Shown: positions 25,449 through 37,187 of the stretch, piece by piece
Layout of the letters: the number at the start of each line of letters is the position of its first letter
How positions within the stretch are numbered: the stretch's first letter is position 1
Origin: Allodiplogaster sudhausi
Taxonomy: Eukaryota > Nematoda > Chromadorea > Rhabditida > Diplogasteridae
DNA length: 64,000 bases
NCBI GenBank assembly: GCA_945643635.1
Contig: CALZFC010000058.1
Span: 682,001 to 746,000, forward strand
Reading direction: 5' to 3'
Made by a program: the position numbers and the translations under genes
Notes under the pieces: generated by a model
The model's database searches: none
What the model saw: the letters and a program-made list of their open reading frames with translations, nothing else
What the model was told of the DNA's origin: nothing

Positions 25449-26025
25449 TAGTGAAATAGTGTGAGAGGGAAAAGATAAAGAGAGAGAGAGAGAGAGAGAG
25501 TGGGAAAGAAGCGAAAGAGAAGGGAGATGAGAACGGCCATGCGGACGTATCCACCAGGGGGATTTCTATTAGCCGGTAGTCGGATGAACCCCCGCAGGAG
25601 TCGTGAGTGGATCTTCTGCTACGTCGCCTGCCTTGCTCATTACTCCTCATGCTGGAAAATGAGAGCGAATCCGCATGGAAGGCGGCTGCTTTGAAACGCA
25701 TTAGCCATGCTAATCAAGCTTGGCTCTCCTAATCTCCCTATCCTCATATTTGTTTCTTCCTCCTCTCTCTCTCTATCTCTCTCTGTCTCTCTCTATCTTG
25801 TCACTTTTCTGCGTATCGAAAAGGAATTTGATGAGTCTTGGAACCGCTCTTGTGTATAGTGAGAGAGCGAGAGAGAGTGAGAGAGCGAGAGAGAAAGAGA
25901 GCAAAAAAGAGAGTGGGTGAAGTGAGGATCTCCATTGATCGATCAAGTGATGAGTCGGAAAAGTTATTTCCCTGAAGTTCAGTGAGATCAGACTGGCCAA
26001 TGTTTTGCCCTTGATTTTTTTTTAT
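22061..26025. other. Gene-poor, AT-rich intergenic region with GA/TC arrays
   Basis: No convincing coding exon was found. TC-rich arrays lie at about 23630-23870 and 25760-25800, and GA arrays at 25386-25515 and 25857-25920. An 81-codon ATG frame at 24071-24316 has no recognisable motif, splice partner or family and is not called. Confidence 0.5.
25386..25515. repeat. GA microsatellite array
   Basis: Two nearly pure (GA)n blocks are joined by a short GTGAAATAGTG interruption. Confidence 0.9.
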
Positions 26026-26270
26026 CATCTCTGCTGCCCTGCTCACATCTCTGCTGCCCTGCTCTTGCCGTGCGGCGGCTCCCCTCCACCGCTCCGCACG
26101 AGTACTGCAGCACCTCTCAAAGCTTCAACCCGTGTGCCTCGGGCGTTTAACTGTTCTCTAAAGGCACCCCTCCAGGTTATGCCATCCCGAATTGTGTCTC
26201 TCTCTGGCTACTCTCTCTGCTAGTTCCCTAGGGCCGGGGAATATTTGATCTACAAGGCCCCTCGAAAGTT

Positions 26271-27401
26271 ATGTCTGCCGATGAAATTGAATCTTCTCCT
26301 GCTCCCCCTAAGCCGGTCTCTCCTCTTGTCTCGTTCGCCGATGAATTCCAGAATCGACGTAAGCGGGGTCGTCCAGTCAAACAAGAACCTTCCGACGCTC
26401 TCAGTGAGGACGAGGTCGTCTACCGCATGGCACAGAAGATCGACGCACTGGTTGTCGCAGTTGCGGCCAAGGACACCGAAAACGCCGCACTCTCTGCCCT
26501 CATCACCCAAAAGGAGGAACGCTTGGCCAAGTTGGAGGCAGCCCATTTTGATCTTGTGGCGCGCTTTGATGCTCTTGTTTCCTCTCGTGTTTTGCTACCC
26601 CCCAATTCTGACAATGTTGATGCCGAAATGTCTTCCCCTTCCCCTCCCAACCCTCGGGCTGTCTCCGTCCCCACGGCCAACTCCGCTCCACCTCCCAACT
26701 TTGACCACTCTATTGAGACGGAGGAGGAAAAACAGGATCGCACCGAGCGCCGCCGATCAGTGGTTGTCTCAGGAGTAGACTATGGCGTTGGCTCCGCCGC
26801 CGACAACATTCGTTTCTATTTTGACGTTGTTCAACGAATGCTCTCCTACCTGAACATCTGTGCCCTTCCCGTCACTGTCCACCCTCTCCCTTCCCGCGGT
26901 TCGCGCACCGCACTCCTCAAAGTCGTCCTCCCCAATTCCTCCATCCAACACCAATTTATTAAATCCGCCCATCGCCTTGCGCATTCTATTGATTTCTATC
27001 ATTGTTCTGTTCGCCCCTCTCTCACTCTCGCCCAAAGAGGAATCAAGCCATCCTCTCCCCGTCCTCCCCCCGACTACTCCAAGTTCTTCCGTCCTCCACG
27101 CACGTACCACCGAACCCCTCCCCATCTCCCTTCGCACCTTCCATCCTCCAGTCACATTCAGGCCAATCAATCCCATTCTCTCTCACACCCTCGCTCTCGC
27201 CGTCTCTCATCTGTCTCTAACATCCCTCGTCTCTCCTCTTTGCCATTGCCCCCACCATCTCACCCTCCTCAATATGGCAACCGCAATGCCATCCCTTATT
27301 CTCCGGCCCCCTTCCAACCTCAACCCTTCCAATATTGGCCGCCTCCTAATCAAAAATCGTCTTCTTTCCACCAATGGCCTCCCCTCAATCATCACTACTG
27401 A
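26271..27401 (+). CDS. Retrotransposon ORF1 protein (coiled coil, RRM-like)
   Basis: This is an intact 376-residue frame from ATG to TGA. Residues about 45-105 have heptad-like leucine/alanine spacing expected of a trimerising coiled coil. Residues about 160-260 begin RRSVVVSGVDYG and include ALLKVVLPNSSIQHQFIKSA, which fits the RRM-like plus C-terminal domain of LINE ORF1 nucleic-acid chaperones. The last 110 residues are Pro/Ser/His-rich and disordered. No CCHC zinc knuckle is present. In this element class ORF1p coats the RNA and supports retrotransposition. The frame ends a few bases before the likely ORF2 start, suggesting reinitiation or a downstream start for ORF2. Confidence 0.82.
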   Translation: MSADEIESSPAPPKPVSPLVSFADEFQNRRKRGRPVKQEPSDALSEDEVVYRMAQKIDALVVAVAAKDTENAALSALITQKEERLAKLEAAHFDLVARFDALVSSRVLLPPNSDNVDAEMSSPSPPNPRAVSVPTANSAPPPNFDHSIETEEEKQDRTERRRSVVVSGVDYGVGSAADNIRFYFDVVQRMLSYLNICALPVTVHPLPSRGSRTALLKVVLPNSSIQHQFIKSAHRLAHSIDFYHCSVRPSLTLAQRGIKPSSPRPPPDYSKFFRPPRTYHRTPPHLPSHLPSSSHIQANQSHSLSHPRSRRLSSVSNIPRLSSLPLPPPSHPPQYGNRNAIPYSPAPFQPQPFQYWPPPNQKSSSFHQWPPLNHHY

Positions 27402-27403
27402 AC

Positions 27404-30215
27404 ATGTCTCGAAGGCCAGCTCAAGCCGATCACAAGCAATTGTACCCGTGTTGCTCAGCCATACTCTTTAATGCTAGATCCGAGATAAATTTGTTAAGTA
27501 TGTCTTACGGATTTATCGGTATTGTAGAAACATGGCTCTCCCCTAAGATTCCTGATTCATTTCTTTTAAATGGCAACTCCAATTACTCTGTATACCGTAA
27601 TGACCGCCTCCGTCGCAAAGGGGGTGGCGTAGCACTGCTTGTCCACTCGGCGCTTTCTGCTAAAGTTGTATGCTCTCAATCCCATGCTGGCTCCTTTGAA
27701 TTTCTAGCTTTAGATATTTCATTCAACGGTGATCTCGTACGCGTCCTCACTGTCTATCGTGCTCCCTCCACATCTGCAGAAGGCAATTCTATTCTTGTAA
27801 AATCACTCAGAGATCTCAGTACTTGCCCGCATCCATCGATATTATTAGGCGACTTTAACTATCCGGATCTTTACTGGTCTCTCCCCAACCCTCCCCAGGT
27901 CGGCAGTCCTTCCCCTCATTCCAAACTTTTTCTTGATCTTATCACCTCCTCTTTCTTTGCACAACTTACTCCCCTACTTGCAACAACCACATTTTAGACC
28001 TTGTCCTATGCAATACTCAGAATCTTTTATCTTGTGTCAAGGTCGGTCCCCCATTTGCTTCATCTGATCACAATACTGTAACTTTTTCTCTCTCCTTAAC
28101 ATTTTCAGCCCCCTCATTCACTTATGTAAAAGATTACTCGAAATGCGACTTTGCAACTGCTAATTCGTTTCTTCTTTCTTATGGTTTCCCTTCATCGTTT
28201 TCCTCTGTTTCTGACATAGATTCTATGTACTCTCAGCTGGTAACCGCACTCCACACTGTCGATTCTCTTTTTGTCCCCTATAAGAGAGTTAGCTTAAACG
28301 GTGATCGCCTTCCAGATCATATTCTTCGTTTGCAGAAGAAACGCTATAGACTTTGGCTTATTTCCCTCTCTAATGGTTCCGTTTCTACAGACTCCGATTT
28401 TAGAATTATTAATGACCGATATAACAAGGCAGTAGAAAAATATGCCCGAAATATAGAAAAACATATCATTCGTTCCAAGAATAATTCATTGTTTTTCCGA
28501 TATATTCGAAATAGGACATCCTCTAGACCCCGTGGTGTTGATACACTTTCTAGTGCTTCTAGCAACGATTATTACTCTGATATTGATAAGGCCGAACTTC
28601 TTGCAGAAACTTTTAGCAATAGTTTCACTTTAGAAAATGGTATATTACCCACGCTCCCCGCTCCCTCTTCCCGGTCTCCGTTCGAGTTTACCTTTGCAAG
28701 ACACGATATTTGTCTTGCCATTGAAATTTGGCCAAATAGCTCATGCATTACCCCAGACCATTTTAACATTAGGTTCATTAAGAATTTAGCCATCCCTATT
28801 AGTGAAGCTCTGGAATATATTTTTAATTTCTCCCTCAACTCTGGTACCGTCCCTTCTATCTGGAAGCATTCCATCGTAGTACCTATTAAGAAGAAGCCTC
28901 CCTATTCAGATCCAACCAATTATCGCCCCGTCTCCATAACTTGTTTCTTTTCTAGACTATTCGAAAGCTTTTATGTCGTAGGCTGTCCAAATGGTGCAAT
29001 GAAAACTCCATCTTACCTAACGAACAATTTTGTTTCCGAGCTAAACATTCAATAGAATTTCAACTACTTGATTGTCTTGAACATTGGACCCACACTCTGC
29101 ATATCGGACGCTCCGTTGACATTGTTTATTTTGACCATGCTAAAGCCTTTGATAGCGTAAGTCACACAAAGCTAATTCATAAGCTCGAGTATTTCTCCCT
29201 TCCTAATATTATTATTAGGTGGTTAACTAATTTCTTATCAAATAGAACATTTTCTGTCCGAGTAGGCAAGTCCCTCTCATCCCCTCGAGCTGTCATTAGT
29301 GGAATCCCTCAAGGTACCGTCATTGGCCCCCTCCTCTTTATCCTTTATACTGCCGACCTTCCTCCCCTTGTTTCTGCCCACGGCGCCAGCGCCCGATGCT
29401 TCGCTGATGACCTAAAAATTTTCTACTCTTTTGCACCTTCCCATTCTAATGCCGTTCTTCAGGAATCTGTTAATGTTGTCTCATCTTGGACTGACTCCTG
29501 GCAGCTCCCTCTTGCCATTGATAAGTGCTCTGTACTACATCTTGGTAGATCGAATCCGCGCAGAACCTACTTGCTCAATGGTCAACCGCTCTCCTCTGTT
29601 GATTATATCCGCGATTTAGGCATTACCATAGGTTCTAAGTTATCCTTTTCCCTTCATTGTTCTAAATTGGCCTCTTCGGCAATGTCTAAGGCTTATATAA
29701 TTCTCCGTTCCCTTCGCACTAGGAATAAAGATGTTCTACTTTCTGCATATACAATCTATGTTAGGTCAATTTTAGAAAACTGCACCACTGTTTACTCCCC
29801 CTCTCTTTTAAAGGATATCCGTATCTTAGAAAAAGTTCAGAACTATTTTTCGCGTATTATATTTCGCCGTTGTCTTGGTTATTCCGCTGATTCTCTCCCT
29901 TCTAGTGAAGATCGTAATCGCATTCTTTTTTTACCATCTCTTAAATCTCGTCGCGATGATAATGATTTTACATTTGCGCGTCGTTTTATATTTGGTCATA
30001 GAAAACTATGTGGTACTTACCCTCATCATTTCCATTTCCGTAATTCCCGAACGCGTGGTTTGTCATTTCAACTAGGCTGCCCAACCAGTCGCATAAGGGC
30101 ACGATCTCACTCCTTCTTTATCCGCGACGCGAAGATGTTTAATGCCATTGCTAAATCGATGTCCTTCCCCCCATCCGTTATCTCTTCCAACCGAGTCCTC
30201 ACGGCGACCTCATGA
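27404..30215 (+). pseudogene. Retrotransposon ORF2 (endonuclease plus reverse transcriptase), two frameshifts
   Basis: Three overlapping frames together cover an APE-type endonuclease and a reverse transcriptase. Endonuclease blocks include IGIVETWLSPK and LLGDFNYPD. The segment after LFNARS appears about a dozen residues shorter than is usual in the family. Reverse transcriptase blocks include the PTNYRPVSI region, VYFDHAKAFDSVSH, ISGIPQGTVIGPLLFILYT and the catalytic FADD box near 29400. A C-terminal region with YVRSILENCTTVYSP follows. Frame changes lie near 27955-27975 and near 28968-28975, each fitting a one-base indel. The final part stays open for about 390 codons to TGA 30215. So few lesions suggest fairly recent insertion. 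Confidence 0.85.
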
Positions 30216-30784
30216 TACAATCTGTACTATTCCATCTGTTCTGTTTGTTACTTTGCTTTTACATATTTTTATTGCTAATTATTCTACCACGTGTCACTCC
30301 GGTGCCGTAAATAAAGTAAAAGTAAGTAAGTAAGTAAAGATTAATTCCCAATCATCAAACGGATTTCTTGTTTAGTCCAGAAACCTGTTATTAGAAAAAG
30401 GTTTCTTTTTAAATCTGTAATTGTATTAAAGCGCCGTATTTCTCTTTGAGAACTCGAGTGTCTCCTAATAGGGGAAACTTTGAAAAAGTTAGAAATAATT
30501 TCCTCTTGATCTCAGCCCACTCGGCAAATGGTCGTGGGTGTCGGGAGAAGGCGGTGGCATAAGTTTGGACAGTGTAATATCAAACTCTGTCCCTTTACCA
30601 AAAAAAGGCCGGAAGAAAATGGAGGAATCAACCAAAGTCATGTTGTTCTATTCAATGTATCCACATGCACAACTAAAATACTGTTGCTTTTGCGTACTGA
30701 TGAAGGCTAAAATGTGTGCCCAATTGATTTGAGTTCATTTATGGGATACCGCTTCGTTAGTCCAAGAAAGAGGTTCTGTGAGCT

Positions 30785-30911
30785 TTCTTCAAATGATTTT
30801 TCTTCAAATATTGAAATGATTTTTCTTCAAATGAATTTTCTTCGAATGATTTTTCTTCGAATGAATATTCTTCGAATGATTTTTCTTCGAATGGTTTTTC
30901 TTCGAATAATT
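30785..30911. repeat. 15-bp minisatellite, about eight copies
   Basis: Tandem units of ATGATTTTTCTTCGA and close variants (CTTCAA versus CTTCGA, ATGAATATT versus ATGATTTTT) run without spacers. Confidence 0.9.
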
Positions 30912-32739
30912 TATTAAAATGGTAATAGAGCTCGGCTAATTGCCTTACAGATGAAGAGAGAGTGCAAAGAGCTGATGAGCGCTTCTTGCAAGAGGACTTG
31001 GGTGAGCATATCGATGTACATACATAATAGAGTGAAACTGTTGTAGTCATGAGATGTGGTGCTAACTTCCCGGACCGGGTTGTATTCGCTGTTTCGTGAT
31101 TGATGCTGAAGGAGGCAACGTTTCCTTCCGGGGTTGAGGTTATGCTATGCCTGGCAACCGCTCAAGACCCTTGCACGCCGTGTATGAAGGAGGCAGAAAT
31201 CGCGCGTCGAACAAGCGATGTCGCTGATGCAGTAGATCTAGCAAGGTGGATCGTAATCTGCGCGAGGAGCCAGCATTCCAGATGGGAAAATCGTCAATTC
31301 CCACCGCAAGTCCAGGTAACGCTTTTTCAGCACGGTAATCCGCCCGGTTCGCTGCAAGCAAGCACGGTAAAAAGTCCGGTTCGCGGCTGAAGAGGTATTA
31401 CGTGATGGCAGAAGTCCTGTTGAAGAACGCGCGTGGTATCCCGTAGGAACCGACTGTTGTCACGACATGGTTCATGAAGAGAATTCATCAACGATGAATT
31501 CAGGGAGGAGATAGGCCCGAGTGCCGGCCGTATGCCATGAACAGCAATCAAGGCAAGACCTTGAAGGACTAACGTAGAAGACTACTCCTGCTGACCTAGA
31601 AATTCAACGAGCCAAGTCGTAAAGTTAAACGTTTTTTTTCAGTCATATGTATGTATGTATGTACATAGTATTCGCAAACTCCTTAACCCTTCATGTTTAT
31701 CACAACGATTTGTTGATCAAATCAAGCAAGTTCTATGGAAGCCACCACTAAGGAAAACGAAATTAGAAAGTTTGGCTAATTTATGGTGTTGCAATTTTTC
31801 ACATCGTTATTTGGAATGTGTCATGTAAAAAAAAAAGTGTTGGTAGCTTCGTGTACGCTTTCAACGCCCTCTAAGTTGCACCCTTTGGTCTCTTTAGTCA
31901 TACGGTGTACTTACCTTAGTTTGCGAAGGGCGGTTCTGAAGAGATCTACTTAAGAACTAAACATCATATTTAATAGCCCATTCCTTGCCACTCTTGTCCA
32001 ATTCACCTTTGATCATCGAAGCAAACATTCAGACACTATTCGCTTGCCTCCACTCCTCTTTGCTTCCGAAAATATAAATTTGCCTACGATTTCTCCACAC
32101 TTTCACGACACAATGCGATAAACAAATTGAAATTGAACTTTTCTCATGAGAATTACAATTGTCGACCGTACACTTATTCGTTATGTTTCACACGATCTAT
32201 AAGAAGTGCTGCTCCCTTGTGTAAAAGTGTCGCAGCCACCATTTCAATGTTAGCTGAATACTACGCTTTAGAGTTCTGTGAATAGTACTGAATTCATGGT
32301 TAGAATTAACACCTGCCTCGTGATTCAAAGTAGTTTTGCTGGCATGCTCCTTGAGCATTCTGAATGTATGATCAACGTTTCGTTAAAAGGGAAAAAGCTT
32401 TAGTACCCAAATGCTTGAATGACATTTTATTGCTGTCTTTATATCCTTGTTGTTGAAAACAAAAAGCTCCTTCTTTCGTATTGGTTTTGGTATCCACTTT
32501 GTTTCCATTAGTCTGAATAATTGAGTCATCTGAACAGTTTTTTTTTAAATTTACTATAAGTTTTATTGTTATGCATGCATCAATACTCAAACACGTGCAC
32601 TTTTTCAAAATAGGAGAATTATTTTTTCTCAAATATATTAGAAGTGAACAATTCCTGTGACTATTAATTTAACGTGGGCACACGGTGCGCCCAGTACGGA
32701 TAATTAGTTTGTGGCATGTGAAAATCTTATAATCTCTAG

Positions 32740-32850
32740 CTTTCTCTCTGTCTCTCTCGCAGTTGCTCTCACTTTCTCTGGAAGTTGCTCTCTCTCTCTC
32801 TCTTGATCGCTCTCCCTATCTCTCTTTCTCTCTCTCTCTTGATCTTTCGG
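32740..32850. repeat. TC microsatellite just upstream of receptor A
   Basis: An imperfect (TC)n tract ends about 130 bases before the start codon of the first receptor gene. Confidence 0.85.
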
Positions 32851-32981
32851 TTTCTTCTTTCGTCACACCAGAGGCTTCTTGTTCACAGAAGGAATTCTTA
32901 TTCGCCTAAACCGGTAATTATGAACTACTACTATATCCATAATCCCTTTCAAGAATACCTAATTTTATCTCCGAGGAAGTG

Positions 32982-35900
32982 ATGGAGGAATCCATTCGTA
33001 TTTTCGTTCATCTAAACAGCACCATCATCGCCTGTTATCCTAAGTTCTTCTACGCCGTCTTCGCAGTCGAGGTTAGACTGGGCCAAGTATTCTCATTGAA
33101 GATGAACACATCTTCAACACAATCTCCTTGACATTGTCAATCTATGGTCATGTCTATATCATTCATCACACAAACGCGTCACTTCTTTCCATGCATTTTT
33201 GCGTTTCACAGGCGGAATAAATTTTCCTTGCGGATTCTACAAGCTTATGAAATATTCTACAGATGTTGGGATCTCGAAAAAAATTATTTTAGTGACAAAA
33301 GTAAAATGTGAATATGAAGGACGTATTCACAGGGATTGTGCTGTGGCCTTCTTCTGCTGGCTCTGCCTCTCCTCACTTTGTCCATTTGGCGCGTGAAGCT
33401 TTACCATCGAAATATCCGGCTAATCATCGTCATCTCTGTTGGTTGCATTCGTTCTTTATGAAAAGCCGGGATTAACTTTGAAGTGATCAAGAATTGGGGA
33501 ATCACCATATGGAACTTAATAATTTTAAGTCTGATAATGATTCCTCTTTCTCGTTTTTACTTTTCTCGCGTTATTTTCTTTTCTTTTCCTTTCCTTCGTT
33601 TTGCATCTATATAAAAGGCAATGTATTTACAGTTTTTTCGTCTTGTTACGATTTGTGCTGCTCGTGTTCCAATTCTCTACTCGCTTGTCTTCGGAAATTC
33701 GACTAATGGTAATTTATTAGTGCTTTCTTTAAATATCTTTAATATTTTTTATGAGAGAAGTTACTTTGCTCTATGTCAGGAATGGCCCTTCTACTGCAAT
33801 TGTGTACGCTCGTCCGCCTGGGCGGCTGCGGCTTCGTCACGGGAGTGTAAGCTATTTGATTATGACTGGAAATGGAATTAGGCGTATGATCAAATGTAGA
33901 TGAAGAGTTCAGACCAACAAGTCACTCAGCGGCAAACTGCATACATTAACTCTCATCAACTACAAAAAGAGAATCACGAACATTTTTTTATACATCGAGT
34001 ATACCTAAGTTTTTATGGGAAACACCATAAAACGGGGGGAGATAAATTCGTGAAAATTAAATTTGAAATGTATGTGTTTATCGCAGAGGCTTCAGCAGAC
34101 ATAATATAGCGCATGACTTTGAAAAACTGAAAACGCTGGCGTTTCCGATGACGAGACAGGCTGACTAGAGCTAAAGATTCCCCAACATCTTGTAAGGAGT
34201 CTCTTACAGCTCTTACATGTGTTCTCAAGTTCCCCCTCGCTTTGTATTGAAATCCTGGTGCGGATGCATTAATCTTGCTCTCCCTTCATTGTATCTCCTT
34301 GCACACTCTCTCGCCCGTTCAGCCTTGGCCTCATGGTGGTGGACCGTGCAGTGGCCTCTCTGGAGTGGCCGCATCATGAGCGCGAGTCTGCCCGGGCGGC
34401 CTTCGCCGTCGTTCTCCCGCCCGTGCTCCTCCTCGAAATTACTGTGAATTTAATAACCACCGCGTGGATGTTTCGTCAGTTTTTACATACTAATTTTGCT
34501 CAACAAATGAAAACATTTGAAATAATAAATAGGCAAGATAAATGTCTAGATTATATGGATATTCTGGAACTAGTGATCATCTTCTTTCTACTCTTCGCAG
34601 CCGGTGCAATAGTGAGTCAATCGAGTTTTTAAACTTATTTCTATACATACTACGTATGTACATACATATATGCATACATACATACATATATTCTACATAC
34701 ATATGTTCTTTTCTTACAAAAAGTTTAACAACGTATAAAAAATTAAATTTAGGCTTTCATGTTATTGTACCGAATTAATAAGCGTCTGCTCCGTTTCTGC
34801 CAAGAGAGAATCGGCGACGGCGGAGTGGGCGACTTCTACACTCTCGCACGTTCTTTTCGCATTCGAGAGAACGTGCGCGTTTGCCGGGTAAATTAAATAT
34901 AAAAATAGTAATGTAAGAGAAACTTAAAAATCTTTAGATAACCTTTAAAATGCTTATTCGATCGATAAAAAATTCAAATCCCTGATTAAACAAGGTACTG
35001 CTGGTCCCCAAAATTCCAAACGCACCAACATTCTGATGGTAACAAATGGTTAGTCTTCTCCAGCTTCTGGTGTCGATTGCCTTGCCGTCAGTCGCCGTGG
35101 GGTTTCCGTGTTTCCTCGAGTACGGTGCTTTCCTTTGGATTTCTGCCGACGTCTTCATTCGCTATGTCGTCATTTCACTCTTCGATCTCAATTTGACCTT
35201 GTTCGTTCCAATTAAGGGAGCCTCCCAAGGAACAACTAAAAGTGAATAAATAAATATTTGTATGAAACTTAGTTCCTGAAAGATTGAGTGAACAAAATAT
35301 ATATAGCCTCTATCACAAATTTTTGCGGTTGTTGTTGGTCCATTAACACATGAACTTATTCATACGGGCTGTTGTCGAAATCTCCTATTCAAAATTATTC
35401 GGCTTTTTAAAAATATATATAGATTGAATTTATTCATTATGACTAAATTTTTATTAACAGAACAATTTTTGAACACTGATTGAAAATTTCGGTTCAAATT
35501 ATCATATTTCTGCAGTTTTATTATTGCCGCGATGATATCGATGCTGTACTTCGAACAGCGCTGGCTCTCATCCCTTTATTCGTTGTTGTCTCTTCGAAGG
35601 GTTCGTTAATCAATTACAATTTGCATGCAATATTATTGTTGTTCCCTGCTCGATAATTAAACAAACTAAAGAATAGCTATCTTTAATTATGTATCACACC
35701 ATCTATTCCGCTAACATCCCTTCACCTTTTTCCCCATTATTAGCCGACAGTAAAAGTGCATCCCGTATTATTCATCTGCAACATGCACTTGGCCTAGAAG
35801 CTTATGGGTACTGTAGGCGTACCTGCTTATTGTTCTTTTCATTTTCCCCGCTGTGAGTTTAGAAACCAAACGATATTCATGCATATGTATTTTAGTGTTC

Positions 35901-36018
35901 TGGAAGAGTTCTGCCTGTTGCGAAGAAGTCGAGCGGAGAAAGTGTTGATGAGACGGCATTCCGCTTCCAGCAACTCTCTGATCAATGGAATAGTGAAGAG
36001 AAGAAGAAAAGTCACTGA
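32982..36018 (+). CDS. sre: Sre-type seven-transmembrane chemoreceptor, unit A
   Basis: Ten exons splice in phase to 343 residues: 32982-33071, 33333-33437, 33633-33708, 33780-33846, 34323-34474, 34550-34611, 34753-34887, 35064-35200, 35516-35600 and 35896-36018. Compared with its neighbours, the 181-base TM2-TM3 exon is split by an extra intron (105+76), while the usual fourth and fifth exons are fused into one of 152 bases. Family marks are YHRNIR after TM2, VVDRAVASLEWPHHERE after TM3, YTLARSFRIRENVRVC in the third inner loop, and the C-terminal FRFQQLSDQW. Sre receptors are predicted chemosensory GPCRs on nematode sensory neurons; the ligand is unknown. An AATAAA lies at 36063. It is the most divergent intact member. 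Confidence 0.85.
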
Positions 36019-36062
36019 CGTCTTCCCTGGCGGCCCTTTATAATTTATTTGATTTTTCTTGC

Positions 36063-36068
36063 AATAAA
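36063..36068 (+). terminator. Polyadenylation signal AATAAA
   Basis: It lies 44 bases after the stop codon of receptor unit A. Confidence 0.55.
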
Positions 36069-36421
36069 TATGATGCCTTAGCATCATATAAAAGTGCCGT
36101 CTTGAGATTGATTGATTCATGTGCATTCCGCTCTTCAATTTGTTGCAGATGTATCCATAACTTCAAAATGCTTTATCAGAAGATAAGCGAAATAAATCTA
36201 TGACCTAAATGGGATGTTTTATTCTTTCATTCATACAACTCCGCAAACTGAAACAGTGAGACTTATTTTTTCTGCCGTTTGGTGTTGGCGGTTCTATTGT
36301 GAAGCGGTCGCTGATCACCTCTGAACAAAGGTCTCATTGAATACCCTATGGACGCTTGTAACTTTCCATACAACTAATATGTATGTACAAACATATGTAT
36401 GCATTTTGCCGTGTAAAACCA

Positions 36422-36730
36422 ATGTTGCTTTCCCGGTTTGATACCAACCGAGCAATTTTCTTCGCGAGCCAAAGCCTACTCTTATTTTCCATCGCCCCCT
36501 TTGTCTGCCTCTTCTTTCCTTGGATAAATGCTCAGCTCTCACTAATTGGCGCATTTCCGCCGCAAGTTCTGCACGTCATTCGGAGAGAGAACGTCTTCTC
36601 TACTGTTGACCTTTCGGATTTCTTCTGCTCTTACACTCACTCAATGCCCAATTTGCTTTACTTTCTCATGATACTTTGTGATTTGAAGTTTGACGGTGAA
36701 AGAAAGAAAGGAGCATTTAAGTCTCCCTGA
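36422..36730 (+). pseudogene. Possible fragment of a different (Str-superfamily-like) chemoreceptor
   Basis: A 102-codon frame from ATG 36422 encodes two hydrophobic segments: FFASQSLLLFSIAPFVCLFF and, after a loop, SYTHSMPNLLYFLMILC. The pattern of a polar run before the first segment and a His/Ser-Met-Pro lead-in to the second resembles TM6-TM7 of Str/Srh-type worm receptors. It does not match the Sre exon template of its neighbours. No upstream exons for TM1-TM5 were seen, so it is probably a remnant. A GT donor in the last codons is possible. The identification is weak. Confidence 0.3.
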
Positions 36731-37187
36731 TTACAATGTGGGTGTTTCCTTATGCCTGAAGGCTGAGGAGAGATCGAGGCCAAGCCTTCTCGTGTTTGAG
36801 ATGGCCTTTAGCCTTATCCAAGATCTCGAATACGGTCAATTAGCCGCGACCACGCAAGTTCAATGCACGCAAATTTCCTAGTTTCGCCGTGCAAATGGAA
36901 TAAATACATAAGACGCTTGTTGGCTGCACAGTTTATGGTTGCATTTAGTCTTTGTGCCGCACTCTTCTTCCAATGAATAAAAACCCCCAACTAGTGCATC
37001 ATTTCTATGAAGAACTGTTTTTGCCAGTAACTATTTTTTCCTGTTGTTTGGACAAATGATATTAAAGATCAACTGTCAGTGTCTCGAGAATTGCTAAGAA
37101 CGGTAAGAATGTTGCGTACGTTCCTTAATTTTTCGTGACAAAAAGATGAATATATCTAACTAAACAGTTGCATCGGTGAAGGAGAAG

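Larger units (their letters stand above)
26026..30340 (+). mobile_element. Non-LTR retrotransposon, CR1/Jockey group, defective
   Basis: This is a near full-length LINE-type element of about 4.3 kb. It starts with a GC-rich leader carrying a 20-bp tandem duplication (26026-26045 and 26046-26065), then ORF1 (26271-27401), then ORF2 (about 27404-30215) with endonuclease and reverse transcriptase domains, and a 3' end made of AAGT tetranucleotide repeats at 30314-30339 instead of poly(A). Tetranucleotide-type tails and an ORF1 with coiled coil plus RRM-like domain are known from CR1/L2-type elements. ORF2 is broken by two single-base frameshifts, so this copy cannot make its own polymerase. No clear target-site duplication was found, so both ends are approximate. 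Confidence 0.88.
30341..32981. other. Intergenic region upstream of the receptor array
   Basis: It contains the minisatellite at 30785-30911, a GC-richer island at about 31080-31620 with frames on both strands but no recognisable product, a TATG repeat near 31645-31670, and a TC array at 32740-32850. No receptor exon was recognised before 32982. Confidence 0.5.

Noticed and set aside
26769..27176. 135-codon minus-strand frame inside the retrotransposon
   Set aside because: It lies opposite the intact ORF1, which has domain structure; it is a shadow frame.
30785..30911. Regular repeats that could suggest a CRISPR array
   Set aside because: Units are directly adjacent without unique spacers, vary in sequence, and the genome is eukaryotic.
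31100..31390. 96-codon frame in a GC-richer island
   Set aside because: Frames exist on both strands, no motif or splice partner is seen, and composition alone is not enough.
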